From: Thermoguttaceae bacterium
GTDB lineage: Bacteria > Planctomycetota > Planctomycetia > Pirellulales > Thermoguttaceae
Reading direction: 5' to 3'
NCBI GenBank assembly: GCA_024653385.1
Contig: JANLFZ010000057.1
Coordinates: 1-5,538 of the forward strand
Length of the DNA stretch: 5,538 nucleotides
The position numbers and the translations under genes are program-made. Below the pieces are notes generated by a model that worked only from the letters and a program-made list of their open reading frames with translations, did no database searches and was not told the origin of the DNA. Shown here piece after piece: positions 1 through 5,538 of this stretch. How positions within the stretch are numbered: the first letter of the stretch is position 1; every line of letters starts with the position of its first letter.

Positions 1-1377
1 CCGTTCGAAGGACCGACTCGGGTCTTGCTCCAGCAGATCCTTCACGACGATCCGAAGCCGCCGCGCAAGCTGGCGCCGACCGTCCCCCGAGACTTGGAGA
101 AGATCTGCCTGAAGGCGATGGCCAAGGAGCCACGGCATCGGTACGCGACGGCCGGCGAGATGGCCCAAGACCTGAGGCGGTTTGTTCGCGGCGAGCCGGT
201 TCGCGCTCGTCCCCCCGGCTGGATCGGCCGCGCGGTGCGGTGGGTTCGTCGCAGTCCGGCGATCGCGGCCGCCGTGGCGGTTGCGGCCGCGGCGCTGGGC
301 TTCACGTTCTTGGTGGTGTTGGATCACCGATCGGGCAAGGACGCGGGCCTGCGCACGGTACGGCTGGACACCGATCCCCCGGGCGCCACGGTGATCTTTC
401 ACCCCTTGGACCCGGTGACCGGCGAACCCCAGCCGGAGCGGGCCGTGCGCCCGGCCAAGCCGACCCCGATCGAGGTGCTGCTCGCCCCGGGCGAGTATCT
501 TGTGGTAGCCGTGGCCAACACCGAGGGCTACAGTTTCCACGAGGTCTACCGGCAAGTGCCACGCCCCGATGCGAGTTTCCCCGAGGCGTACCCGCACCGC
601 AATTGGGTCGTCCGACCCGATGGCGTGGTGGAACTGCCGGCGATCGCCATTCCGCACGTCTCGGTCACCGAGGGGATGGCCCGCTTCGAGGGCGCGGCCG
701 ACTTCACGGTCGGCACGCCCGCAATGCAGGAAGTCCCACCGCACCGCCGCAATGTGCCCGCCTTCTGGCTCGATACCACCGAGGTCCGCGTGCGCGATGT
801 GCAGCGCGCCGATATCCTCCGTTCCCTGCTTGAATACTGTCAGGAACGCGGCATAGACCTGCGTCCCGACCATGCGATGGTATTCGTGGGCTACGACGAC
901 GCGGTCCGGTACGCGGAGTCGGTCGGCAAACGGCTTCCGACCGAGTGGGAATACGAGTACGCGGCGACGCGGGGAGGCACTCGCGCGTTTCCGTGGGGTG
1001 ACGATGCCCGACGCGCGGCGCAGTGGACCTTCGAGGAGGCCGGCCAACCCGCCTGGGACCGCCTCGACACCGACCCACCCGTCTTTGGCCTCCACTCGAA
1101 CGTCGCCGAATGGACCAGTTCGTGGCCGGTACCTTACCCTCTGCACTACGGGATCGGACTGCGCCCTCCCAAGCCGGAGGGGGGGTGGCGCGTTGTGCGA
1201 GGCGGCCCTTTCTCGGTGGTCGAGGGCGATCCTCGACCCGAGGAGTGCGTGCTCGGTCCGCGGCAGCGGATCGCGCAGATCCGCCAAACGTACAAGCCCG
1301 GGCTCGGTTTCCGCTGCGCGCGCAGCGCCAAGCCCCCGCTGACGCGCGAGGACTTCAGCCGGCCGATTTCTGAATGA
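1..1377 (+). CDS. Membrane-anchored Ser/Thr protein kinase with PEGA-like and FGE-sulfatase-like C-terminus (5' partial)
   Basis: The frame is open from base 1, so the start and most of the kinase domain lie outside the window. Numbering codons from base 1, residues 1-65 are the end of a Hanks-type kinase (subdomains X-XI): DLEKICLKAMAKEP, then RYATAGEMAQDLRRF with the usual late Arg (R47), then RGEPVRARP. Residues 87-107 form one Ala/Val-rich membrane helix preceded by arginines, so the kinase should be cytoplasmic and the rest outside. Residues 118-187 resemble a PEGA domain (DTDPPGATV, LLAPGEYLVVAV). Residues 226-440 resemble the FGE-sulfatase/SUMF1 fold: MARFEGAADFTVG, FWLDTTEV, KRLPTEWEYEYAATRGG, FPWGDD, NVAEWT, VVRGG and a final GFRC. 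The paired catalytic cysteines of true formylglycine-generating enzymes are not seen (only C416 and C439 in this stretch), so a sensing or binding role is more likely than enzymatic oxidation. It probably signals envelope cues by phosphorylation; the substrate is unknown. The 3' end overlaps the opposite-strand gene by 23 bp. Confidence 0.92.
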   Translation, partial: PFEGPTRVLLQQILHDDPKPPRKLAPTVPRDLEKICLKAMAKEPRHRYATAGEMAQDLRRFVRGEPVRARPPGWIGRAVRWVRRSPAIAAAVAVAAAALGFTFLVVLDHRSGKDAGLRTVRLDTDPPGATVIFHPLDPVTGEPQPERAVRPAKPTPIEVLLAPGEYLVVAVANTEGYSFHEVYRQVPRPDASFPEAYPHRNWVVRPDGVVELPAIAIPHVSVTEGMARFEGAADFTVGTPAMQEVPPHRRNVPAFWLDTTEVRVRDVQRADILRSLLEYCQERGIDLRPDHAMVFVGYDDAVRYAESVGKRLPTEWEYEYAATRGGTRAFPWGDDARRAAQWTFEEAGQPAWDRLDTDPPVFGLHSNVAEWTSSWPVPYPLHYGIGLRPPKPEGGWRVVRGGPFSVVEGDPRPEECVLGPRQRIAQIRQTYKPGLGFRCARSAKPPLTREDFSRPISE

Positions 1378-2005
1378 CCGGGAAGGCCTCCGGGTTGGCC
1401 AGCACCACGCGGTACTCGCGCCACGTGTTGCTCGGCTTGTGAATCAGCACCCGGAGCCCCCGGTAGAACCCCATGGCGTCGAACGTCTCGACTTCGCCTT
1501 TCTGGACGTCGCGGTCGATCTTGAGGTTGGACTTCGGGTCGATCTCGTAGCCTACGGCCAGGTCGTCCAGGACCGGCGCTCCCCCCGGCGGCAAGCAGTC
1601 GTACTCCAGATCGAACTCCTGCGGGTCGAGACGCACGAGAAACACCCGCGCGAGGCATTTTTCCTGCGGCTCTGGCCCCGGTTGCCGGTTGAACCGCACC
1701 ACGCGGACGCGCGTCTTCTTGCCCGCCTTCTTGATCGTCACCCCGGGAGCGATCTCGAAGCACGTGGGGTAGGGGCGAATACCGCCTTCGAGGACCTCCG
1801 GTGCCAGTTGGAACTGCGCGCTGCGCTCCGCGGGGATCGCCCCTTTAGAACACCCGGTACACGGCCGCACCGCGCAGTTCGCGGTAGTGATGTCGCACGG
1901 GCCGTCCCACGAACAGGGTTGGTCGCAGTTGGGGCAGTGCAGGGCGTAGTACGAGCAGTAGCTCCCGAAGTTCATCCACTTGTAGATGGGGCAGATGTCG
2001 GCCAT
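1355..2005 (-). CDS. Hypothetical protein with cysteine-rich N-terminus
   Basis: I do not recognise the family. The 216-aa product has nine cysteines in its first 52 residues (C5, 17, 24, 27, 31, 37, 44, 49, 52), including HCPNCDQPC and CTGC, then three more (C82, C117, C137). The first part is rich in aromatic residues (YKWMNFGSYCSYY). The spacing suggests a metal-binding module (zinc or iron-sulfur) or a disulfide-rich knot; no signal peptide or membrane helix is seen, which favours a cytoplasmic metal site. The remaining ~160 residues alternate hydrophobic and charged residues as in beta-rich domains (TRVRVVRF, ARVFLVRLD, WREYRVVLA). An in-frame start 28 codons upstream (2089) exists, but the ATG at 2005 has AGGAGA six bases before it and starts directly on the Cys-rich segment, so I chose 2005. 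Codon third positions are mostly G/C. It lies 99 nt after ligA on the same strand, so it may share that transcript, and it converges on the kinase gene with a 23-bp overlap. Function is unknown. Confidence 0.78.
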   Translation of the reverse strand: MADICPIYKWMNFGSYCSYYALHCPNCDQPCSWDGPCDITTANCAVRPCTGCSKGAIPAERSAQFQLAPEVLEGGIRPYPTCFEIAPGVTIKKAGKKTRVRVVRFNRQPGPEPQEKCLARVFLVRLDPQEFDLEYDCLPPGGAPVLDDLAVGYEIDPKSNLKIDRDVQKGEVETFDAMGFYRGLRVLIHKPSNTWREYRVVLANPEAFPVIQKSAG

Positions 2006-2011
2006 GGCACG

Positions 2012-2017
2012 TCTCCT
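2012..2017 (-). promoter_or_regulatory. Shine-Dalgarno site of the Cys-rich gene
   Basis: On the minus strand AGGAGA stands six bases before the ATG at 2005. It decides the start, because the longer reading from 2089 would place this motif inside the coding sequence. Confidence 0.75.
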
Positions 2018-2104
2018 GGGACTGGGGGAAAAGCAGGGTAACAGCTTGGCATGGGGCACGCCGCGGCATCGCCGTTGGCCTGTCGCCATTGCCGGTGAAT
2101 CGCT

Positions 2105-4102
2105 TTACGCCTGAAGCAGTTCCTCGAACTCCTCTTCGCTGAGCACGGGAATGCCCAGCTCGCGTGCCTTGTCGAGCTTGCTGCCGGCCTCGGCGCCGGC
2201 CAGTACAAAGTCGGTCTTCTTCGAGACGCTCGACGCGGCGCGGCCGCCGTGCCGTGCGATCAACTCCTGAATCTCGTCGCGTGAGTAGTTTTTCAACGTG
2301 CCGGTCACGACGATCGTCTTGCCGTCGAGGGCCTGGGAGGCCGGCGCCTTGGCCTCGGCCTCCATCTTGACCCCCAACGCCGCAAGGTCGTCGATGGTCT
2401 TCGTGCCGTAGTCGCTGTGCAGGAAATCATAGACGCTTTGGGCGATGACCGGGCCGATCTCGAGGACCGCGCTGAGATCCTCGACGCGGGCCGCCCGGAG
2501 CTTCTCCATCGAGCCGAAGTGCGCTGCCAGCACGCCGGCCACGCGGTTGCCCACATGGCGGATCGCCAGCGCCGCAAGCAGTCGGGCCAATCCCCGGTCC
2601 TTGCTCGCCGCGATGGCCGCGACGAGTTTCTCCGACGAACGCCGGCCCATGCGCTCGAGGTCGACCAGTTGCTCGGCCTGGAGCCGGTACAGGTCGCCGT
2701 AGTTTCGCACCAGCCCTCGGCCGACAAGCTGATCGACCAGCTTGTCGCCGAGCCCTTCGATGTCCATCGCATTGCGGCTGGCGAAGTAGCGGATGCGCTC
2801 CTTGAGTTGGGCCGGGCATTCGGGGTTGGGGCAGCGGATGTATACGCCGCCTTCGTCCTTGACGGCCTTGGCGCCGCACTCGGGGCACTTCTTGGGAAAG
2901 ACGAACTTGGGCAACTCGCCGCGCCGCAGGTGCTTTTCGACGCGGACCACATGGGGGATGATCTTTCCCGCCTTCTCGACCACCACCACGTCGCCGATGC
3001 GCACGTCCTTGCGCTCGATCTCGTCGGCGTTGTGCAGGCTCGCCCGGCTGACGGTCGTGCCCGCAAGTTCCACCGGCTCGAGGTCGGCCACCGGGGTGAT
3101 CGCGCCCGTCTTGCCGACCTGCACGCGGATGCCGTTGACTCGCGTCGTGGCCTCGTATTTCTCGAACTTGTAGGCGATGACCCAGCGCGGCGCCTTCGAC
3201 GTCGCGCCGAGGCGCTGGCGCTGATCGAATCGGTTCACCTTCAGCACCAGGCCGTCGATCTCGAAATCCAGCTCGTGAAGCCGCTCGATGAGGCCCTCGC
3301 AGTACTCCGTCGCCGCGCCGAAATCGGGAAAGCACTCGACATAAGGGGTCGAGGGCAGGCCGTGCTTTCGCATTTCGGCCAGGAACTCCATGTGCGTCCT
3401 CGCCCGAAGGCCCTCGACGGAACCGACGCTGTGGCAGAAGAACCGCAGCCGGCGCCCGGCCGCCACGCGCGGATCGAGCGACTTGATCGTGCCGGCCGTC
3501 ACGTTTCGCGTGTTGGCGAACGGCGGTTCGCCTTCCGCCTTGCGCGCCTCGTTCAGCGCGACGAGGTCGGAGTTGGTCATGTAGATCTCGCCCCGGACTT
3601 CGAGGACGGGCGGGACCGGCTCGCCCACCAGACGCAGCGGCACCTCGCGGATCGTGCGGATGTTGTGGGTCACGTCGTCGCCCACGGTGCCGTTGCCGCG
3701 CGTGGCGCCGTAGACCAGCACCCCGTCCTCATAGAGCAGCGACACGGCCACGCCGTCGACCTTCAGCTCGACCACCCACTCGATCTTCTCTCCGGGCAGG
3801 AGCTTCGCCGTGCGCTCGCCGAACTTCTTCAAGTCGTCGAGGCTGTACGTGTTCTCGATCGAGAGCATCGGCACCCGGTGCGTGATCGGCACGAGGCCGG
3901 GCACGGGCTGGTCGCCGATCCGCTGGGTCGGGCTGTCGGGCGTGATCAGCTCGGGATGCTTGGCCTCCAACTCCTTGAGCCGGGCCACGAGGCGGTCATA
4001 CTCGAGGTCGCTGATCTCGGGCGACGCCTCGACGTAGTACTTGTAGTCGTGCTTTCGTATGGCGTCGCGAAGCCGCGCGATCTCGTCAGCAGGAGCGTGC
4101 AT
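2105..4102 (-). CDS. ligA: NAD-dependent DNA ligase LigA
   Basis: LigA seals nicks with 5'-phosphate and 3'-OH ends, using NAD+ to adenylate its active-site lysine, in replication and repair. The 665-aa product is close to the usual ~670 aa and has every domain. Domain Ia (1-65) carries the NMN-binding pattern with Y22, D32, Y35 and D36. The nucleotidyltransferase domain has the catalytic K114 in ELKVDG, E172 in LEVRGEIY, D283 in EIDGLVLKVN and K312 in WVIAYKF. The OB fold follows (~320-400). The zinc finger uses C406, C409, C424 and C429. Helix-hairpin-helix repeats span about 440-580 (AMDIEGLGDKLVDQLV, LERMG, LAIRHVGNRVA). A BRCT domain fills 591-665 (KTIVVTGTLKNYSRDE, SVSKKTDFVLAG, GSKLDKARELG). 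The usual TRGDG loop reads TRGNG here (N137). The ATG at 4102 is the first possible one: the in-frame codon three triplets upstream is the cupin stop TGA. No strong Shine-Dalgarno is seen, so translation may be coupled to the cupin gene 9 nt upstream. Confidence 0.99.
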   Translation of the reverse strand: MHAPADEIARLRDAIRKHDYKYYVEASPEISDLEYDRLVARLKELEAKHPELITPDSPTQRIGDQPVPGLVPITHRVPMLSIENTYSLDDLKKFGERTAKLLPGEKIEWVVELKVDGVAVSLLYEDGVLVYGATRGNGTVGDDVTHNIRTIREVPLRLVGEPVPPVLEVRGEIYMTNSDLVALNEARKAEGEPPFANTRNVTAGTIKSLDPRVAAGRRLRFFCHSVGSVEGLRARTHMEFLAEMRKHGLPSTPYVECFPDFGAATEYCEGLIERLHELDFEIDGLVLKVNRFDQRQRLGATSKAPRWVIAYKFEKYEATTRVNGIRVQVGKTGAITPVADLEPVELAGTTVSRASLHNADEIERKDVRIGDVVVVEKAGKIIPHVVRVEKHLRRGELPKFVFPKKCPECGAKAVKDEGGVYIRCPNPECPAQLKERIRYFASRNAMDIEGLGDKLVDQLVGRGLVRNYGDLYRLQAEQLVDLERMGRRSSEKLVAAIAASKDRGLARLLAALAIRHVGNRVAGVLAAHFGSMEKLRAARVEDLSAVLEIGPVIAQSVYDFLHSDYGTKTIDDLAALGVKMEAEAKAPASQALDGKTIVVTGTLKNYSRDEIQELIARHGGRAASSVSKKTDFVLAGAEAGSKLDKARELGIPVLSEEEFEELLQA

Positions 4103-4111
4103 GACGGTAGC

Positions 4112-4495
4112 TCATTCGCACCCGCACGCCGCGACGCACGATGTCGCCATGCCGCGCAACGGATGCGGAACCAGGCAAAGGAACACCAAGGGCGCCGATC
4201 CCGTGTTGCGGAACTGATGGACCTGGTCGGGCGGCACGAAAACGACCGTCCCCGGCCGGATCGCGTTTTCCACCTCACCCTCCAGAACCACCCCCTCGCC
4301 CTCGAGAACGTACACCTCGTGCTCGTAACCGTGAGCGTGCTTCGGGGTGCATCCGCCAGGGGCGATCTCGAACTGACGCATGGTGAAACTGGGCGCGCGA
4401 TCCGCCTCGCCGATCAGACACCGCATTCGGACCCCGCGGGCGCCTTCCATCTGCACCGGAAGGGCTTCGATCCGCTCATAGTGGACGACCTTCAT
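4112..4495 (-). CDS. Small cupin-domain protein with cysteine-rich C-terminal tail
   Basis: This 127-aa protein is a single cupin barrel. Motif 1 is GGCTPKHAHGYEHE (residues 47-60), giving metal ligands H53, H55 and E60; motif 2 is PGTVVFVPPDQVHQFRN (81-97), giving H93. The full ligand set is present, so a bound divalent metal is expected. The sequence resembles small cupins whose reaction is unknown; possible roles are a dioxygenase, an isomerase or a ligand-binding protein, and the sequence does not decide between them. The end is unusual: SCVAACGCE places C120, C124 and C126 after the barrel, with C107 in the last strand (FLCLVPH). The chosen ATG at 4495 has AGGGAGG eight bases upstream and starts on typical cupin sequence (MKVVHYERIEALPV). 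A reading from 4600 adds 35 residues rich in Arg that look non-coding. It is the first gene of a likely operon with ligA, whose start follows its stop by 9 nt. Confidence 0.9.
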   Translation of the reverse strand: MKVVHYERIEALPVQMEGARGVRMRCLIGEADRAPSFTMRQFEIAPGGCTPKHAHGYEHEVYVLEGEGVVLEGEVENAIRPGTVVFVPPDQVHQFRNTGSAPLVFLCLVPHPLRGMATSCVAACGCE

Positions 4496-4503
4496 CGTTC
4501 GTG

Positions 4504-4510
4504 CCTCCCT
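4504..4510 (-). promoter_or_regulatory. Shine-Dalgarno site of the cupin gene
   Basis: AGGGAGG on the minus strand lies eight bases before the ATG at 4495. This strong site fixes the cupin start and argues against the longer reading from 4600. Confidence 0.8.
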
Positions 4511-4610
4511 GTCGCGCGGCCGGAAAACGCCAAGCTCGTGCCACCGACGAACAAGGGATCTTCGAGCCTGGAAAAAGCTGTGCGGAGCCGGTGCGACCAC
4601 GGTCCAGGGT

Positions 4611-4640
4611 AATGTATCCGGCTATCAGATGGGTTGTCAA
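4611..4640 (-). promoter_or_regulatory. Candidate sigma-70-type promoter for the cupin-ligA operon
   Basis: On the minus strand a perfect -35 box TTGACA (4640-4635) is followed after 18 nt by TACATT (4616-4611), which matches four of six -10 positions including the key TA and final T. Transcription would begin near 4604 and give a leader of about 110 nt before the cupin ATG. The surrounding DNA is more AT-rich than the genes. The assignment rests on consensus matching alone, and planctomycete promoters are not well defined by this consensus. Confidence 0.45.
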
Positions 4641-4681
4641 GCGAACGCGGCCGACCCTATCCTCGCTTTTTCGCAATGCGC

Positions 4682-4710
4682 TTGACTTGGCGATGGCTTC
4701 TCCTAAGAAT
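4682..4710 (+). promoter_or_regulatory. Candidate promoter for the CobB/CbiA-like gene
   Basis: On the plus strand TTGACT (4682-4687, five of six -35 positions) is followed after 17 nt by AAGAAT (4705-4710, four of six -10 positions). The expected start near 4717 would give a short leader of about 45 nt before the ATG at 4764. A competing pair is TTGTCA (4634-4639) with TATCCT (4658-4663), 18 nt apart, whose -35 lies on the same bases as the opposite-strand -35. Either is weak evidence by itself; the divergent layout makes a promoter somewhere in 4630-4750 likely. Confidence 0.35.
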
Positions 4711-4763
4711 GCCTTCGGGGTTCGTGTGTCTCTCAGTTCCCGGCTGACATCCATATGTCGTGT

Positions 4764-5538
4764 ATGCCTCGGCTTGCCGTAGGGTCTTTTCAGCCGGGCG
4801 CCAATCCCCAGATCCTGGTTTGGGCACTCCTGGAAGCTCTGCACCAGCTCGGCGTTCAGGTGCAGAGCTTTCTGTCGCGGGCGTGTTTTCCCGGCTATCC
4901 GGGCGCGGCGTCGATCACCGGGCTGAGCGCCAGACACCTCGATAGCTGGCTGATGTCGCCCGAGAGCTGCCGCGAAGCCTTTGTCCGGGGAGCCCAATCG
5001 GCCGACTTGGCCCTGGTTGAAGGACGATTCCCGCCGGCGTCGGGCGAGAATGGGCCGGGCGGTAAGTTGGAACCGTTGTGCCAATGGCTGGATCTGCCCC
5101 GTCTGGTAGTTGTCGATGTGTCGTTGTTGGCGCAATGTCGGCTTCCCCGGCGGCTTCAGCAAGTCGAAGGCGTGCTCCTCGATGGCGTGACCGGCCCCGA
5201 ACAAACGGCCCGCCTCGCCACGGAATTCGAGGCCATTTGGGGCGTTCCGGTTCTCGGGGCCCTGGACGCCATGCCGCGGTTGCGCCGCCAGATCGAATCG
5301 ATTCCCAAGGGCAACCGGTTGCCGCGCGAGATATGCCATGCCTTGGGCGCGGGAATGGCCAAATACTGGAAACCCGAACGCCTTCTGGAGATCGCGCGAC
5401 GGCGCGATTTTCCGCTTGCCGGTGTAGGATCTCGGGTCGCCGGCTCGCGCTGCCGCAAGATTACCGTGGCCATCGCCTTCGACGAGGCGTTCAATTGCTA
5501 CTTCCCCGATACCCTCGAGCTATTGGAGCAGCAAGGCG
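4764..5538 (+). CDS. CobB/CbiA-like protein (cobyrinate a,c-diamide synthase family) with degenerate ATP-binding motifs, 3' partial
   Basis: The 258 codons run open to the window edge. True family members amidate cobyrinate side chains a and c in cobalamin synthesis, using ATP and glutamine; they have an N-terminal P-loop domain and a C-terminal glutamine amidotransferase domain. Family landmarks are LARHLDSWLM-like HLDSWLM (58-64; family NLDPWLM), ADLALVEG (80-87), LVVVD (114-118), PVLGAL (162-167) and the domain linker ITVAIAFDEAF with YFPDTLELL (233-254). The ATP site is not conserved: where the family has SGxGKTT this protein reads PGANPQI (11-17), and GPDYIDP reads RACFPGY (39-45). The MGLFDG segment after VEG is missing. 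The frame is intact, so I call it a diverged paralogue, possibly without ATPase activity; the amidotransferase active site lies beyond the window. ATG 4764 fits the family N-terminus; ATG 4755 is in frame and adds MSC, and neither has a clear Shine-Dalgarno. It is divergent from the cupin-ligA operon. Confidence 0.85.
   Translation, partial: MPRLAVGSFQPGANPQILVWALLEALHQLGVQVQSFLSRACFPGYPGAASITGLSARHLDSWLMSPESCREAFVRGAQSADLALVEGRFPPASGENGPGGKLEPLCQWLDLPRLVVVDVSLLAQCRLPRRLQQVEGVLLDGVTGPEQTARLATEFEAIWGVPVLGALDAMPRLRRQIESIPKGNRLPREICHALGAGMAKYWKPERLLEIARRRDFPLAGVGSRVAGSRCRKITVAIAFDEAFNCYFPDTLELLEQQG

Larger units (their letters stand above)
4496..4763. other. Divergent intergenic region between the cupin and CobB/CbiA-like genes
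   Basis: This 268-bp stretch separates two genes read away from each other. It holds the cupin Shine-Dalgarno, the candidate promoters on both strands, and AT-richer patches around 4611-4640 and 4663-4710. Open frames crossing it have unlike-gene composition and no homology that I recognise, so I see no gene in it. Confidence 0.7.

Noticed and set aside
1439..2041. A 200-codon plus-strand frame opposite the Cys-rich gene
   Set aside because: Its composition is typical of an antisense shadow, while the minus frame has a good Shine-Dalgarno and ordered cysteines.
2006..2089. 28-codon N-terminal extension of the Cys-rich protein
   Set aside because: The extension is Arg/Pro-rich and would bury the AGGAGA site that precedes the ATG at 2005.
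2006..2104. Possible terminator or promoter between ligA and the Cys-rich gene
   Set aside because: Only very short GC hairpins (such as CGGC-GAT-GCCG) without a following T-run are seen, and no convincing -35/-10 pair on the minus strand.
2417..4612. A 731-codon open frame on the plus strand across ligA and the cupin gene
   Set aside because: It is antisense to two firmly identified genes, is rich in His, Arg, Ala, Val, Leu and Asp as expected of a high-GC shadow frame, and shows no recognisable motif.
4746..4759. Inverted repeat GACAT-N4-ATGTC just before the CobB/CbiA-like start
   Set aside because: Five-base arms occur by chance in a window of this size; there is no second copy to suggest an operator.
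4476..5339. A 287-codon open frame on the minus strand across the CobB/CbiA-like gene
   Set aside because: The plus-strand frame matches a known family over its whole length; the minus frame has no motif and also overlaps the cupin 5' end.
4764..5538. The CobB/CbiA-like gene as a decaying pseudogene
   Set aside because: No stop or frameshift interrupts 258 codons, non-catalytic landmarks are kept and the ungapped spacing is preserved, which fits constraint better than decay; the unseen 3' part could still change this.

Overview
The window looks like a chromosomal piece of a high-GC member of the Planctomycetota. The main evidence is the serine/threonine kinase at the left edge. Its subdomain X-XI wording (DLEKICLKAMAKEP, RYATAGEMAQDLRRF, RGEPVRARP), the single membrane anchor just after it and the fused PEGA-like and FGE-sulfatase-like modules are typical of planctomycete kinases. 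Codon third positions are strongly G/C, so long antisense open frames are common and were treated as shadows. The phylum call is inference from protein style; no rRNA is present.

Layout. (1) 1-1377, plus strand: the 3' part of the membrane-anchored Ser/Thr kinase. (2) 1355-2005, minus strand: an unrecognised 216-aa protein with a cysteine-rich N-terminus, whose 3' end overlaps the kinase gene tail to tail by 23 bp. (3) 2105-4102, minus: ligA, a complete NAD-dependent DNA ligase. (4) 4112-4495, minus: a 127-aa single-domain cupin with a cysteine-rich tail. (5) 4496-4763: a divergent intergenic region with plausible sigma-70-type promoters on both strands. (6) 4764 to the window end, plus: the first 258 codons of a CobB/CbiA-like (cobyrinate a,c-diamide synthase family) protein, still open at the edge.

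Cupin, ligA and the Cys-rich gene are codirectional. The cupin stop and the ligA start are separated by only 9 nt, so these two are probably cotranscribed from the promoter upstream of the cupin gene. The Cys-rich gene lies 99 nt beyond ligA, has its own Shine-Dalgarno sequence and may be part of the same transcript.

The most interesting item is the CobB/CbiA-like gene. Its N-terminal domain can be matched without gaps to the remembered family pattern, yet the Walker A residues (GKTT), the GPDYIDP motif and the MGLFDG segment are all replaced, while structural landmarks (LDxWLM, VEG, VVVD, the linker into the glutamine amidotransferase domain) remain and the frame is intact. This suggests a stably maintained paralogue that no longer works as a classical ATP-dependent amidase, not a fresh pseudogene. 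I found no RNA genes, mobile elements, CRISPR arrays or convincing terminators.
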